From NCBI RefSeq assembly GCF_900155915.1, contig NZ_FTPO01000001.1:1240001-1304000 (forward strand): a stretch of 64,000 nucleotides of DNA, in the 5' to 3' direction. Every line of letters begins with the position of its first letter. Position 1 is the stretch's first letter. Source of the stretch: Microbacterium sp. RU33B. Its GTDB lineage: Bacteria; Actinomycetota; Actinomycetes; Actinomycetales; Microbacteriaceae. The notes under the pieces were generated by a model that worked only from the letters and a program-made list of their open reading frames with translations, was not told the origin of the DNA and did no database searches. Below, piece by piece: positions 8,539 to 15,084 of the stretch. Made by a program: the position numbers and the translations under genes.

Positions 8539-9021
8539 TTACGCGGCGAGGTGCGCGAAGAGGAACCAGCGGTCCTTCTCGAGCTGCGCCTTGATCGCGA
8601 TGGCGATGTCCTGGCTCGTGAGGTCGACCTCGTCGAGGCCGTCGATCGCAGCCTGCGTGTCGGCGATCACGGTGTCCATGTCGGCGATCACGGAGCGGAT
8701 CATGTCCTCCCACTGCGTGAAGCCCGCGGGCACCGCAGTGGACGTCTTCTCGGCGATCGCGCCGACGCGGGCGTCGACGGGGAGTCCGAGGGCCACGATG
8801 CGCTCCGCGGCGAGGTCGGCGCCGCCCTGAGCGTTGGTCACGAGGGTGTCGAGGAGCTCGTGAATCGCGATGAAGTTCGCGCCCCGGACGTTCCAGTGAG
8901 CCTGCTTGCCGTTCACGGCGAGGGCCTGGAGTCCGAGCACCAGCGGGCTCAGGAACTGTGCGGTTCCCGAGGCGGCCTCGGCGCCTGTCGCGGTCGCGGG
9001 TACTGTCTGCGTCTTGGTCAT
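8539..9021 (-). CDS. dps: Dps-family ferritin-like DNA-protecting protein
   Basis: Dps-type miniferritin of 160 residues, expected to store iron with hydrogen peroxide as oxidant and to protect DNA in stress. The ferroxidase-site motif QAHWNVRG followed by HELLDTLV and the acidic AAERI segment is clear. The short Thr/Ala-rich N-terminal tail carries one lysine (MTKTQTVPATAT), so DNA binding through the tail is uncertain. GGAGG lies 9 bases before the ATG. Upstream, TTGACA on the minus strand (around 9055-9060) may be the -35 of its promoter. It is divergent from the gamma-carbonic-anhydrase-like gene. Confidence 0.88.
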   Translation of the reverse strand: MTKTQTVPATATGAEAASGTAQFLSPLVLGLQALAVNGKQAHWNVRGANFIAIHELLDTLVTNAQGGADLAAERIVALGLPVDARVGAIAEKTSTAVPAGFTQWEDMIRSVIADMDTVIADTQAAIDGLDEVDLTSQDIAIAIKAQLEKDRWFLFAHLAA

Positions 9022-9131
9022 GTTCGCTCGCCTCCGTATCGGCAGATGATGTCTGCTGGTGTCAACGCTACTCAGCACGGAGCATTCCGCAAGCAAGCGA
9101 AGGCTCGGCTCACTCGGCCGTTTCGCAGGCA

Positions 9132-9137
9132 TAAAGT
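9132..9137 (+). promoter_or_regulatory. -10 box (TAAAGT) 6 bases before the start codon
   Basis: TAAAGT, GAGGAG, then ATG at 9144. GAGGAG resembles a Shine-Dalgarno sequence but abuts the ATG, so a leaderless message is the better reading. Confidence 0.45.
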
Positions 9138-9143
9138 GAGGAG

Positions 9144-9680
9144 ATGACGATCGCCGAAGACGCCTCGATCCTGTCCGTCGCGGGGAAGACGCCCGCCATC
9201 GCACCGAGCGCATTCGTGGCGTCCGGAGCCCGGGTGATCGGCGCCGTGACCCTGCACGACGGGGCCTCCGTCTGGTACAACGCCGTCCTGCGCGGCGACG
9301 GCGACTCCATCACGGTGGGTGCCGGCAGCAACCTCCAGGACAACGTGTCGGTGCACGTCGACGCGGGCCACCCGGTCGTCATCGGAGAGAACGTGTCGGT
9401 CGGCCACAACGCCGTCGTGCACGGATGCTCGATCGGCGACGGATCGCTCATCGGGATGGGGTCCGTCGTGCTCTCGGGTGCGGTCATCGGGACGGGATGC
9501 CTCGTGGCCGGCGGAGCGGTCGTGCTCGAGGGAACAGTCGTCCCCGACGGGTCGCTCGTCGCAGGCGTCCCCGCGAAGGTGCGGCGCGCCCTGAGCGACG
9601 ACGAGCGGGCGGGGATCATCCGCAATGCGCAGGCCTACCGCGCTCACCTGGTGGTCCACGAGGACGCGGTCGAGGCCTGA
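9144..9680 (+). CDS. Gamma-carbonic-anhydrase-like left-handed beta-helix protein
   Basis: Protein of the gamma-CA/YrdA/PaaY group, 178 residues of hexapeptide repeats forming a left-handed beta helix; a trimer with interface metal sites is expected. SVWYNAVLRGD is the family signature. The three histidine ligands fit VHVDAGH, VSVGHNAVVHG. Family members range from true carbonic anhydrases to proteins without measurable activity, so the function is inferred only from the fold. The stop codon lies in the left arm of the terminator shared with the convergent surface-protein gene. Confidence 0.88.
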   Translation: MTIAEDASILSVAGKTPAIAPSAFVASGARVIGAVTLHDGASVWYNAVLRGDGDSITVGAGSNLQDNVSVHVDAGHPVVIGENVSVGHNAVVHGCSIGDGSLIGMGSVVLSGAVIGTGCLVAGGAVVLEGTVVPDGSLVAGVPAKVRRALSDDERAGIIRNAQAYRAHLVVHEDAVEA

Positions 9681-9703
9681 CCCGGTCTGGATCAGGCCTC
9701 GAC
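9669..9703. terminator. Bidirectional hairpin overlapping the gamma-CA stop codon
   Basis: Perfect 12-bp inverted repeat GTCGAGGCCTGA / TCAGGCCTCGAC (9669-9680 and 9692-9703) with an 11-base loop, between convergent genes. Confidence 0.7.
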
Positions 9704-9713
9704 GGAGCGCAGC

Positions 9714-10895
9714 TCAGTCCTGCGTGCGACGGCGCCGCAGCAGCAGAGCCGCGAGTCCACCGGCGACGAGAACGCCGGCGCCGACCGGGACGAGCGGTGA
9801 GACGCCCCCACCGGTCAGAGCGAGAGCTGCGGGCATGGCCCCCGAACCGGCCCCCTGAGCGGTGTCGGTGAGCGGCAGTGCCGTCGGGACCGTGGCGTCT
9901 GCGAGCGGGAGCGCCGTCGGCACCTCGACGTCGACGACCTCCGCGCAGTTCTCGACCTCCGTGTACACCGCGGCGACGGCGGGCACGGCCTCCGTGATGA
10001 GTTCGCGCTCGCCGTAGACAGCGTCCTCGGCAGGGTGCAGGACGTCTTCGTATACGGCGTCGCGCGCCTCGACGTCGATCACGGTCTCCTCGTACGCCTC
10101 GCTGACGAGATCGCGCTCGACGTGGCTGATCTCGGGCTGGGCGGGCGTGCCCGGACGGGCCGCGACATCGATGACCTTCTCGTCCCAGGCCGGGGTCACG
10201 ACCGTCTCGTCCCACGCGGGCGAGACGGTGACGGTCTCGTGCCACGCCGGCGAGACGGTCACGGTCTCGTCCCACGCCGGACTCGAGACGACCTCCGAGG
10301 CCGCCCAGTAGAAGTAGGAGCCGTTGCCGTTGCCCTGGTGGACGACGCCGGTGGCAGAGCCGTCGTACTTCTTGCCGTTGGCCTGCCAGTTGCGCGGCGT
10401 GGTGAAGGGAGTCTCACCGGACTGCGGGCCGCGCTTGCCTCCGATCCAGGAGTAGCGCGTGTAGTCGGTCGTCGTGACCGCCGGGTGGTGCACGGTCGAG
10501 GTGACGGCGTCATGGTGCACCACCGCGGTGACAGCCGCATGGTGGACGACCGTCGAGACGGCGGGGTGACGCACAATGTGCGAGACCTCGTCGACCGCCG
10601 GCACGGCGGGAACCGCAGCGGTGTCGACGACCACCCGCTCGGTGTACTGGGCGGGGTGCGCGATGACGTGGGACACCTCCGCGACCGCAGCGGAGACGAG
10701 CACGCGCTCGATCCACGGGGCACGCGCGGGGATGAGGACGGATGCCTCACCGTAGACGGCCGGTGCACCCTCGCTGGCGGCGCTGACGAGCACCCGGTCG
10801 ATGGTGCAGGCGGCGTCCGCCGCCTGGGCCGGAGCGGCGATGCCGAACGCCAGCCCGCCGACGAGAGCCGCGGTGATGAAGATCTTCGTGCGCAT
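9714..10895 (-). CDS. Secreted repeat protein with LAXTG-type cell-wall sorting signal
   Basis: 393-residue exported surface protein of unknown function. A Sec signal peptide ends near AQAA (residue 26). The C-terminus has LALTG at 358-362, then a hydrophobic segment and RRRR, the layout of a sortase substrate; LAXTG is the form recognised by class E sortases. Between them is a Val/Ala/His-rich repeat region (HPAV and VHH units), then a central aromatic segment (YTRYSWIGGKRGP to NGNGSYFYW), then four PAWxE units, three of them with a 10-residue period (VSPAWDETVT). The only two cysteines, Cys30 and Cys317, bracket the repeats and could form a disulfide. A VPTALPL stalk repeat precedes the anchor. 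The ATG at 10895 has a G-rich ribosome site 8 bases upstream. Confidence 0.8.
   Translation of the reverse strand: MRTKIFITAALVGGLAFGIAAPAQAADAACTIDRVLVSAASEGAPAVYGEASVLIPARAPWIERVLVSAAVAEVSHVIAHPAQYTERVVVDTAAVPAVPAVDEVSHIVRHPAVSTVVHHAAVTAVVHHDAVTSTVHHPAVTTTDYTRYSWIGGKRGPQSGETPFTTPRNWQANGKKYDGSATGVVHQGNGNGSYFYWAASEVVSSPAWDETVTVSPAWHETVTVSPAWDETVVTPAWDEKVIDVAARPGTPAQPEISHVERDLVSEAYEETVIDVEARDAVYEDVLHPAEDAVYGERELITEAVPAVAAVYTEVENCAEVVDVEVPTALPLADATVPTALPLTDTAQGAGSGAMPAALALTGGGVSPLVPVGAGVLVAGGLAALLLRRRRTQD
10171..10285 (-). repeat. 30-bp tandem repeats in the surface-protein gene
   Basis: Three near-identical 30-bp units starting at 10201, 10231 and 10261 encode the 10-residue PAWDET repeats, and a fourth diverged unit lies at about 10171. 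Only a few third-position changes separate them, so the repeat number may vary between strains. Confidence 0.75.
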
Positions 10896-11055
10896 GATGT
10901 GGACCCCCCAAGGTCTGTGCCCGAGTGGACACATCTGCGAGGTTAGGGAGCGCTTCTCAGGGTCGACTCAGCCGCGGCTCAGCCCGACCGCAGACTTTCC
11001 GCATTGAGGAGAAGCTGAGGGTGGTCGGCCGCACGGGGGAGCCGTCGCCAACGAC
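10896..11055. other. Intergenic region upstream of the surface protein
   Basis: About 160 bases holding the promoter and leader of the surface-protein gene on the minus strand. No convincing -35/-10 pair or further gene was found. Confidence 0.4.
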
Positions 11056-11090
11056 GAAGCCCCTCCCGCGGAAGACGCGGGAGGGGCTTC
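11056..11090. terminator. Strong hairpin, probably the original tRNA-Gly terminator
   Basis: Perfect 15-bp stem (11056-11070 and 11076-11090, loop GAAGA). It lies 13 bases beyond the outer end of the left att repeat. Before the element inserted it would have been just downstream of the complete tRNA-Gly gene on the minus strand; it is now about 8.2 kb away from that gene. Confidence 0.75.
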
Positions 11091-11103
11091 GGTGACTCTG
11101 TTC

Positions 11104-11146
11104 GGAGGGGCTGACGAGAATCGAACTCGCATCATCTGTTTGGAAG
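11104..11146. repeat. Left attachment site (43-bp direct repeat, 3' half of tRNA-Gly)
   Basis: Identical over 43 bases to 19281-19323. It contains the anticodon-loop-to-3'-end part of the tRNA-Gly gene including the encoded CCA complement, without the 5' half, so it is not a functional tRNA gene. Confidence 0.95.
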
Positions 11147-11255
11147 TCTTGCCGACCCTCTCAGCGAGGGGCGCGTCTTTCCGCGGAAAACCGAGGTCCG
11201 GCGCGGAAACACATTAACACGGCGTGACACCGATTGGCACCGAATGACACTCCCG

Positions 11256-11285
11256 GAGTCCACGCGAGTCCACGCGAGTCCACGC
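11256..11285 (+). repeat. Three tandem GAGTCCACGC repeats, candidate integrase arm sites (left end)
   Basis: Exact 10-bp units at 11256, 11266 and 11276, about 110 bases inside the left att core and just upstream of the left recombinase gene. Related units occur at the right end (19178-19197) in the same orientation. Confidence 0.7.
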
Positions 11286-11338
11286 GTCCGCAGGTCGTGT
11301 TAACGTCTGCGCACGCTCTAGGGGATCGGGGACCACAA

Positions 11339-12535
11339 ATGGAATCACTCGCCGCGACGAAGGCCCACGGGGGACGGCCAAGCTATCCCTTGGATGACCG
11401 ATGGTCAGATGCCGTCGCAGGGTTCGAGCGCGCGCAACGCGCGCGGGGGATAGCTGAGGCGACCGTGCGCCGGAGAGTCCAGCACGTCAAGCGATTTGCC
11501 GCGACGTGCGGAGGGCTCGCCCCGTGGCACGTCGAGCAGGACGACTATCAGCTGTGGATTCAGCGGCAAGTGAGCAGTTCGACGGTGGCGGCGTTGAGGG
11601 ACTCGCTGCGGGCGTTCTATCGCTGGGCCGTGGCGGCAGGTCGCATCGCAGATGATCCGACCGTCGAGCCGATCCGACGCGGCACGATTGGGAAGACAGG
11701 ACCCGGGCGCGCGCTCGGGGTTCCCGAATTGTGGCGCGCACCCTTGGCAGCATGGCGGCGCTACCTGATCGGCAGTGGCGCGGCGGCAACGACCGTACAG
11801 GCACGCCTCGCAACTATGGAGACATTCGCGCGCGCTCACGCGTCCCTGCCACCGTTCGACGTGACGCAGGACGATATCCACGACTACATGGCCGCACATG
11901 CGCGATGGGCTCGCGAGACTCGCCGCGTCCAACGCGCCTCACTCCGTGCATTCTTCACGTGGGCCGCGACGACTGGCCGGATGGACGCCGATCCCACAGA
12001 GGTCATGCCCAAGGTCAAAGCAGGCGACCCCGTGGCACGTCCTGCTACCGACGACGAATACCGCGCCGCGCTGCGAGCCACCAACGATCCACGATGGAAG
12101 CTCGCGCTTCGGATGGGCTGCGAACTCGGTATGCGCCGCTCGGAGGTCGCGCAAGTACACGCCTCCGACCTGCGGCGCGAGGGCGCGGGATGGTGGCTCA
12201 CTGTCCACGGCAAGGGCGGGAAGGTGCGCCGCATCCCCGTCCCCGATTCGCTGGCAGCGCTAATGCATCCGGACGACGGCGGCTACCTCTTCCCCTCCAG
12301 CGAGGGCAGGCACATGACACCGCGGCACGTCGGCAAGCAAGTCGGGAGGCTACTCCCTGAGGGAGTCACGATGCACGCGTTGCGGCACTCGTTCGCGACG
12401 CGTGCGTACAGCATGAACCGGGACGTGTTTACGCTGCAACGGTTGCTCGGCCATGCGTCCGCATCCACTACCCAGAGGTACGTCCAGATATCAGATGAAC
12501 GCCTCCGCGAGATGGTCGAGGCGGTCGCGCTATGA
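11339..12535 (+). CDS. Tyrosine recombinase (Xer-like) with duplicated core-binding domains
   Basis: Site-specific recombinase of 398 residues. The catalytic set is complete: Arg266 (LGMRRSEV), Lys292 (HGKGGKVRR), His346 and Arg349 (HALRHSFAT), His372 (RLLGH) and the nucleophile Tyr381 (TTQRYVQ). Ahead of the catalytic domain there appear to be two SAM-like core-binding domains in tandem, near residues 20-110 and 130-220. Both have the pattern of a helix with TVxxR, a DxxxY segment, and a final AFxxWAxxxGRxxxDPT. There is no AP2-like arm-binding domain. The ATG at 11339 is chosen because GGGGA lies about 7 bases upstream; an in-frame ATG at 11234 would read through the arm repeats. Its stop overlaps the next ATG (ATGA). 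Confidence 0.88.
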   Translation: MESLAATKAHGGRPSYPLDDRWSDAVAGFERAQRARGIAEATVRRRVQHVKRFAATCGGLAPWHVEQDDYQLWIQRQVSSSTVAALRDSLRAFYRWAVAAGRIADDPTVEPIRRGTIGKTGPGRALGVPELWRAPLAAWRRYLIGSGAAATTVQARLATMETFARAHASLPPFDVTQDDIHDYMAAHARWARETRRVQRASLRAFFTWAATTGRMDADPTEVMPKVKAGDPVARPATDDEYRAALRATNDPRWKLALRMGCELGMRRSEVAQVHASDLRREGAGWWLTVHGKGGKVRRIPVPDSLAALMHPDDGGYLFPSSEGRHMTPRHVGKQVGRLLPEGVTMHALRHSFATRAYSMNRDVFTLQRLLGHASASTTQRYVQISDERLREMVEAVAL

Positions 12536-12867
12536 CTATCAACGCGGGTTGGACGGGACGCGCTTTCTCGTGCCCTGTGGACTGGTGCGCAGGCGACTGG
12601 CACGAGCACGGTGGCAACGGCGCGGCCCCGGATGAGTGGGTGCACGCAGGGGGCGCGCTGATCGAGTTGAACGACGGTGCGGCTCTCAGCCGATGGAGCG
12701 TAGGCAGTGCGTCGGTTACATGGACTCTGCTGGTCCAGCATGAGGGCCAAACCGTCGCGGTAGCCGACTCTGACTCTCTGCGCGACATCGCTATCCAGCT
12801 GCGAGCCATAGCCGACGGATGCGAGGGAGTGGCAGACGGCAGAGCCCCAGACTGGCTGAGCCTCTAG
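12532..12867 (+). CDS. Small Cys/His protein, resembles DUF6907
   Basis: 111-residue protein of unknown function, translationally coupled to the left recombinase by an ATGA overlap. The N-terminal part has CPVDWCAGDWHEHGG, a CPxxWC-plus-His pattern like that of the actinobacterial DUF6907 family. The rest contains the VTWTLLVQHEGQTVAV strand pair and a C-terminal helix (LRDIAIQLRAIADGCE), also in keeping with that family. Proteins of this type are common on Streptomyces and related mobile elements. The assignment is by pattern only and no enzyme motif is seen. It could bind zinc through the Cys/His cluster. Confidence 0.6.
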   Translation: MTINAGWTGRAFSCPVDWCAGDWHEHGGNGAAPDEWVHAGGALIELNDGAALSRWSVGSASVTWTLLVQHEGQTVAVADSDSLRDIAIQLRAIADGCEGVADGRAPDWLSL

Positions 12868-13009
12868 GGGGAATCGCACGGTCTGACCGCTCGGGCTGGC
12901 TTGCATCCGCCCTACCCCAGGGGGGGGATTCTGCTGCCGGAGGCGGGAGTTGTGACGGATCGACTCAAAGAAGGAGACTCATCGGCCCCGCGTGGTCGTG
13001 TGACGGCTC

Positions 13010-13033
13010 GACCATGCGACCATGCGACCATGC
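13010..13033 (+). repeat. Three tandem GACCATGC units, iteron-like
   Basis: Perfect 8-bp units at 13010, 13018 and 13026, with another copy at 13091-13098. Short direct repeats in a noncoding region of a replicating element suggest protein binding, for example by a replication initiator; this is unproven. Confidence 0.5.
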
Positions 13034-13217
13034 GGTGAGATAAACCCCAGGTCAAGAGGTACTAAGTTGGCATGGCCTGGCTGTCCGGTTGACCATGCCG
13101 AAGTTTCCTGCCGGGCGGTCCCGCGTGACATGCTCACATGCAGTTAGGCGAGCAAGGTCTACCTCCCCTGTAGACACAGCGCCCCCCTTCCCCCCTATAA
13201 GGAACTCTTGGTGTTGC

Positions 13218-13238
13218 GTCCACCGTGACACGGTGGAC
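13218..13238. terminator. Perfect hairpin GTCCACCGTG-A-CACGGTGGAC
   Basis: Inverted repeat with 10-bp arms and a single central base. The nearly loopless symmetry would also suit an operator; its place between convergent transcription units suggests termination. Confidence 0.4.
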
Positions 13239-13258
13239 GTCGTCGTGTCAATTCGTGA

Positions 13259-13293
13259 GCCCGCCCGCCCCCGGATCACAGAGGCGGGCGGGC
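13259..13293. terminator. GC-rich hairpin, 11-bp perfect stem
   Basis: Arms 13259-13269 and 13283-13293 with a 13-base loop, between the rightward small gene and the leftward operon. Confidence 0.45.
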
Positions 13294-13314
13294 CCGCGAC
13301 ATCCTCGTCAGGTC

Positions 13315-13348
13315 GCGCCTGACAACGAACGTCGTCGTTGTCAGGCGC
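13315..13348 (-). terminator. Terminator of the leftward element operon
   Basis: 14-bp perfect stem (13315-13328 and 13335-13348) with a 6-base loop, 9 bases past the stop codon of the last operon gene. Confidence 0.7.
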
Positions 13349-13357
13349 ACGGCAATG

Positions 13358-14410
13358 TCATTGCCAGCGAGGCTGGTTCCCCCTGACAGTCGCGCTCAGC
13401 CCGCGCCGCTGGGCGTCCCTGAGTGCGTTCTCAGCGCTTCGGATGCCGTCTTGATTGACACCGATACGAACATTCAATCCTCGCGCGGCTGTCTCCCTCA
13501 GCTGCGCCACGGCATCATGCGCGGGCGCGAGCGCGTCAGTGGTCGACTTGTACAGTGCGGCGTCGATGGTCTGCCACGCGGCGCGTGCTTCGTCAGCATC
13601 GCGCGAGACGCCGTGAATCCACGCGCCCAGATTGACCTCGCCTTGCCCCGCCGCGCCGTATCCGTCGTTGATTGCGGAGAAGGCGTGTCCGCTCTCGGAC
13701 TCGGCTTGATGCGCCCTGGACTGCACCTCTCGGTACGCGTCATACATCTGGGAGATGGCTTCCCGATCCCCGGCCATCGCGCGGAGGGCTATCGCTTCAT
13801 CGACTCTCGCCTGCCCTGCGTAGCGGCGTGCCTCTTCGAGCTTTGCCGTGTCCCGCCCCAGCTCGATAACTGCGGCGTTGATGTAGTCGGCGTCAAGCTC
13901 GCCCGCTCCCGCATCGAGCATTGATCTGTACATGCTCACAACACGTTCGCGGCGAGCTTCAGCGGCCTCCACAGTGGCGTTTAGGAGCCCTCCCGCCATC
14001 GCCCCAAGAATCGCCAGAGGGACGCCGACGCCCGGAGTGAGAGCCGTTGCCATACCCGCCGCTAGCCCCTGCGCACCGTCTGCCATCTGTGTGATGTCTC
14101 CGGTGAACGATGAGGCAACCTCGGAAAGGTTCTGCACGGCTTCGTCTTTCAGCACTGCCGTCGATTCAGCGGCCCGCTTGAAGCCCTCACGAGCCGACCT
14201 ATCAACGGTGCGCTCGTTCTCGCGCGCGGTATCCACAAGTGCCAGCATGTCGCGCTCGATCTGACGGCCAGCGGTCGCCCCCGTTGCCGCGAGTCGATCC
14301 AGTGAGTCGGCAGCGCGCGCGTCGGACTTCGCGAGGGCTTCCGCGCTTCGCGCGAGCGCGTCGCCGTCGCCGTCGCCGTCGAGATCGAATGTCAGCGGCG
14401 CGTTCACCAT
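13358..14410 (-). CDS. Alanine-rich helical protein, tail-tape-measure-like
   Basis: 350-residue protein of unknown function, last gene of the leftward element operon. It opens with an acidic repeat (LDGDGDGD), followed by long alpha-helical, coiled-coil-prone segments. A Gly/Ala-rich hydrophobic stretch near residues 105-150 (GLAAGMATALTPGVGVPLAI and following) is flanked by charged helices. The C-terminal part ends with RIGVNQDGIRSAENAL and GLSATVRGN. This composition recalls phage tail tape-measure or minor tail proteins of actinophages but is far shorter than a full tape measure. A pore-forming or membrane-associated role is an alternative. The ATG at 14410 overlaps the end of the upstream gene, indicating coupling. 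Confidence 0.6.
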   Translation of the reverse strand: MVNAPLTFDLDGDGDGDALARSAEALAKSDARAADSLDRLAATGATAGRQIERDMLALVDTARENERTVDRSAREGFKRAAESTAVLKDEAVQNLSEVASSFTGDITQMADGAQGLAAGMATALTPGVGVPLAILGAMAGGLLNATVEAAEARRERVVSMYRSMLDAGAGELDADYINAAVIELGRDTAKLEEARRYAGQARVDEAIALRAMAGDREAISQMYDAYREVQSRAHQAESESGHAFSAINDGYGAAGQGEVNLGAWIHGVSRDADEARAAWQTIDAALYKSTTDALAPAHDAVAQLRETAARGLNVRIGVNQDGIRSAENALRDAQRRGLSATVRGNQPRWQ

Positions 14411-15012
14411 CCCGCCTGTTCCGCAAGCGGGTTCCACGAGGCGAGCGTCTCTTGTGCGTGTGCTGCGCACCCCGCGCAGGTGCTCAGGGCATCTAGTTCG
14501 ACGTATCCCGTGCTTGTCTGCCGCAGGCGCGCCTCTTCTGCGTAGCGCGAACGGCAGAGCTTGCAGAACGTCACGTGTGTGCGTTCGGCGGCGGACTGAA
14601 CGGCGCGCGCGTCATTGAGTGCTTGCTCTGCCGCCTCTCTTGCCTTTGCCGCGAGCCCCTGCATCTCCTCCAACGCACGGACGTGCGCGGTGTCTGCACG
14701 CAGGCCCGCGACGCCACCGGGGTATCGCTCGGGGTCGGCAATGTGCGCTCGGAGCGCTGCGCGTTGGGTGTCGCTCTGTGTCGTCGCTCCCGCAACGCTG
14801 TCTGCCCAGCGCCTGAAGTGATACTTCATGATCGCGCGTTCACTGTCGGCGGCTAGTGCTCGTTCGACAATCGCCCGCGCCTGAACGTAGAGCGGGCGGA
14901 GCCGCTCGTGAACTTCATTCAGGCGCGCCCGCTCGCCCGGATCAGCTGCGGCAGTGAGGCTCTCCCAGGTGATCGGGGCCGGGGGGTCGGTGATGGTTGT
15001 GTCAGTGGTCAT
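14404..15012 (-). CDS. Unknown element protein with C-terminal CxxC...CxxC motif
   Basis: 202-residue protein, not recognised. It is mainly helical and Ala/Glu/Arg-rich (a coiled coil is plausible near residues 105-150). Near the C-terminus CKLC and, about 29 residues later, CAGC form a likely zinc ribbon. It starts at ATG 15012 with a weak AGAGAAG element upstream and overlaps the next gene by 7 bases. Its place between the replication ATPase and the tape-measure-like protein suggests either a replication accessory factor or a structural/regulatory partner of the downstream protein. Confidence 0.6.
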   Translation of the reverse strand: MTTDTTITDPPAPITWESLTAAADPGERARLNEVHERLRPLYVQARAIVERALAADSERAIMKYHFRRWADSVAGATTQSDTQRAALRAHIADPERYPGGVAGLRADTAHVRALEEMQGLAAKAREAAEQALNDARAVQSAAERTHVTFCKLCRSRYAEEARLRQTSTGYVELDALSTCAGCAAHAQETLASWNPLAEQAGW

Positions 15013-15084
15013 GGGTCGGCTTCTCTCTGTTGCTCTTTGATTCGTTCCGCGATGCCGTCGCGGGGCGGTTGTCTTGGTGGCGAG

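Larger units (their letters stand above)
12868..13357. other. Noncoding stretch of the element with short repeats and hairpins
   Basis: Holds three tandem GACCATGC units (13010-13033) plus a fourth copy at 13091-13098, then three strong inverted repeats (13218-13238, 13259-13293, 13315-13348) next to the end of the leftward operon. Small open frames here (13052-13279, 13089-13322) lack ribosome sites and recognisable sequence. A replication origin or regulatory region is possible. Confidence 0.5.

Noticed and set aside
10171..10285. 30-bp tandem repeat as a noncoding minisatellite or CRISPR
   Set aside because: The period is a multiple of three, it stays in frame and encodes the PAWDET repeats of the surface protein.
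11104..11146. Possible second tRNA-Gly gene
   Set aside because: Only the 3' half is present; the bases to its right (TCTTGCCGACC) do not complete an anticodon stem or acceptor stem. It is the displaced att fragment.
13052..13322. Small overlapping open frames in the noncoding part of the element
   Set aside because: No ribosome site, no family match, and they overlap tandem repeats and hairpins on both strands.
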